NCBI GenBank assembly: GCA_030039975.1
Contig: JASHUO010000344.1
Span: forward strand, 1-7,224
Source: Alphaproteobacteria bacterium
GTDB taxonomy: Bacteria; Pseudomonadota; Alphaproteobacteria; ATCC43930; CGMCC-115725
Length of the DNA stretch: 7,224 nucleotides
Direction of reading: 5' to 3'
A program made the position numbers and the translations under genes. The notes beneath the pieces are model-generated. The model saw only the letters and a program-made list of their open reading frames with translations, did no database searches and had not been told where the DNA came from. Of the stretch, positions 6,435-7,224 are shown piece after piece (the first letter of the stretch is position 1; each line of letters begins with the position of its first letter).

Positions 6435-6827
6435 ATGCCATTTGACGGGACGGAATTTCAACCACGTGACCTGATGCTCGGAAAGCTCGATGTGGTCATC
6501 GATCTGCTGCGCCACGAAAATGGATGGTGCAAGCAGCAGGTGAGGACTGTGGATGGCAGGCGCTGCATTCTGGGCGCGCTCATGGATGTGCACGCAGAGT
6601 CGCTTCTGACCTATCCGATCTTGATGGCGGCGCAGGAGATAACGGGTAGGTGCTATCGCCGCATCGAAGGTTTCAACGACGACCCCAGAACGGATCACCG
6701 GCTGGTGATTACCGTGCTTGGGCGGACCCGCGACAATGTTCTGCTCGGCAAGGTGGCGCCCTCGCCGCCGACCGTGCCACGGCGCGTACGGGCATTCTAT
6801 TCCGCCCTGAGGTTGCTGGGGAGATGA
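6435..6827 (+). CDS. DUF6197-like protein, paralogue 2
   Basis: This 130-residue protein is the second member of the tandem pair. It shares MPFDG, VIDLLR, the W31-C32 pair, RRCILGALM (C44), EITG and NDDP.TDHRL (N81 to L90) with the gene at 5674. These blocks fit a DUF6197-like fold of unknown function; no membrane segment or signal peptide is seen. The start is strongly supported by GGAGGA 4 nt before ATG 6435; an upstream in-frame ATG at 6375 is less likely. The C-terminus after residue 104 is short and basic. The ABC exporter gene begins 47 nt downstream, so the two are probably co-transcribed. Two unlinked folds with the same conserved residues argue that both copies are functional. Confidence 0.82.
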   Translation: MPFDGTEFQPRDLMLGKLDVVIDLLRHENGWCKQQVRTVDGRRCILGALMDVHAESLLTYPILMAAQEITGRCYRRIEGFNDDPRTDHRLVITVLGRTRDNVLLGKVAPSPPTVPRRVRAFYSALRLLGR

Positions 6828-6874
6828 CGACCGGCTGAACACACGCCGCGGAACTCGGTTTCGGGGGCACGAAC

Positions 6875-7224
6875 GTGCTGCTCCTGAAGACACTGCGAGG
6901 GAGAACCACCCTCCGGCCCGTACCCACGGCGATGATGATGGCGCTCGCCGGCGGCAGCAACGCGCTCATCCTCAGCACGATAAATTCTGCGGCGCAACGG
7001 AGCGGCGAGAACGGGCCCGACCTTCGGCTCCTGACGATGTTCTGCCTGTCGCTTGGCGTCTACGTCATTGCTCAACGTCAAGTCATGTCGCTCGCGATGA
7101 GCGAAATCGAGCGCATCCTGAACGCGCTACGCATGCGCATGTTGGACAAACTTCGCCATTCCGATCTCGAATACGTCGAGCGGCTGGTTCCTTCGCGAAT
7201 CTTGACCACGATCGCCGGGGAGCC
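6875..7224 (+). CDS. ABC exporter, cyclic-peptide (PvdE/SyrD) type, N-terminal part
   Basis: The frame opens after a stop at 6836-6838 and is still open at the right edge, giving 116 residues. GTG 6875, with GGGGG about 7 nt upstream, is the only usual start before Met20. The start VLLLKTLRGR, a first membrane span about residues 16-36 with SNALILSTINSA, and a second about 51-68 resemble the N-terminal half of SyrD/PvdE-type fused permease-ATPase exporters. Residues 86-116 (LRMRMLDKLRHSDLEYVE, then SRILTTIAGE) fit the cytoplasmic helix of type I exporters, usually RLR..L...L...P....E..G..R.L..LT.D. The ATPase half lies outside the window. It would sit in the inner membrane and export a peptide or siderophore-like compound; the substrate is unknown. 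Confidence 0.7.
   Translation, partial: MLLLKTLRGRTTLRPVPTAMMMALAGGSNALILSTINSAAQRSGENGPDLRLLTMFCLSLGVYVIAQRQVMSLAMSEIERILNALRMRMLDKLRHSDLEYVERLVPSRILTTIAGE

Overview
The base composition is GC-rich. The gene content (a YdcH-type small coiled-coil protein, a PhnF-type GntR regulator, DUF6197-like and DUF6062-like proteins) points to a proteobacterium, most likely an alphaproteobacterium of the Rhizobiales/Rhodospirillales type. That assignment is inference from style and families. There are no tRNAs, rRNAs, CRISPR arrays or intact insertion sequences.

Left part (1-4146, all minus strand): an operon-like run read right to left. It holds a HEAT-repeat protein (3118-4146), a cysteine/histidine-rich DUF6062-like protein overlapping its 3' end (2241-3170), a small YdcH/DUF465-like coiled-coil protein (1986-2225), and a large multidomain protein that runs off the left edge (1778 down to 1). 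The large protein has an N-terminal zinc ribbon, a degenerate class III nucleotidyl-cyclase-like domain and a P-loop ATPase domain with clear Walker A and Walker B motifs.

Middle (4147-5254): a divergent intergenic region, then a plus-strand PhnF-like GntR/UTRA regulator (4457-5254). No phosphonate catabolic gene lies in the window.

Right part (5255-7224, plus strand): two paralogous DUF6197-like genes (5674-6123 and 6435-6827), then the start of an ABC exporter of the cyclic-peptide (PvdE/SyrD) type that runs off the right edge (6875-7224).

The most interesting structure is non-coding. A conserved leader-RNA-like element occurs three times: on the minus strand at 4205-4275 ahead of the HEAT operon, and on the plus strand at 5338-5406 and 6136-6203 ahead of each DUF6197-like gene. 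All three share the blocks TGGAGT, AACCGC and GCTGATGACTCCT. The spacing from the first GGAG to CTCC is exactly 29 nt in each, and from CTCC to a second GGAG it is 20-22 nt. CTCC can pair with either GGAG, and the flanking stem sequences differ between copies, which fits a riboswitch-like element. The shared leader suggests that the minus-strand operon and the DUF6197/ABC-exporter units respond to one signal. I could not assign the element to a named RNA family with confidence.
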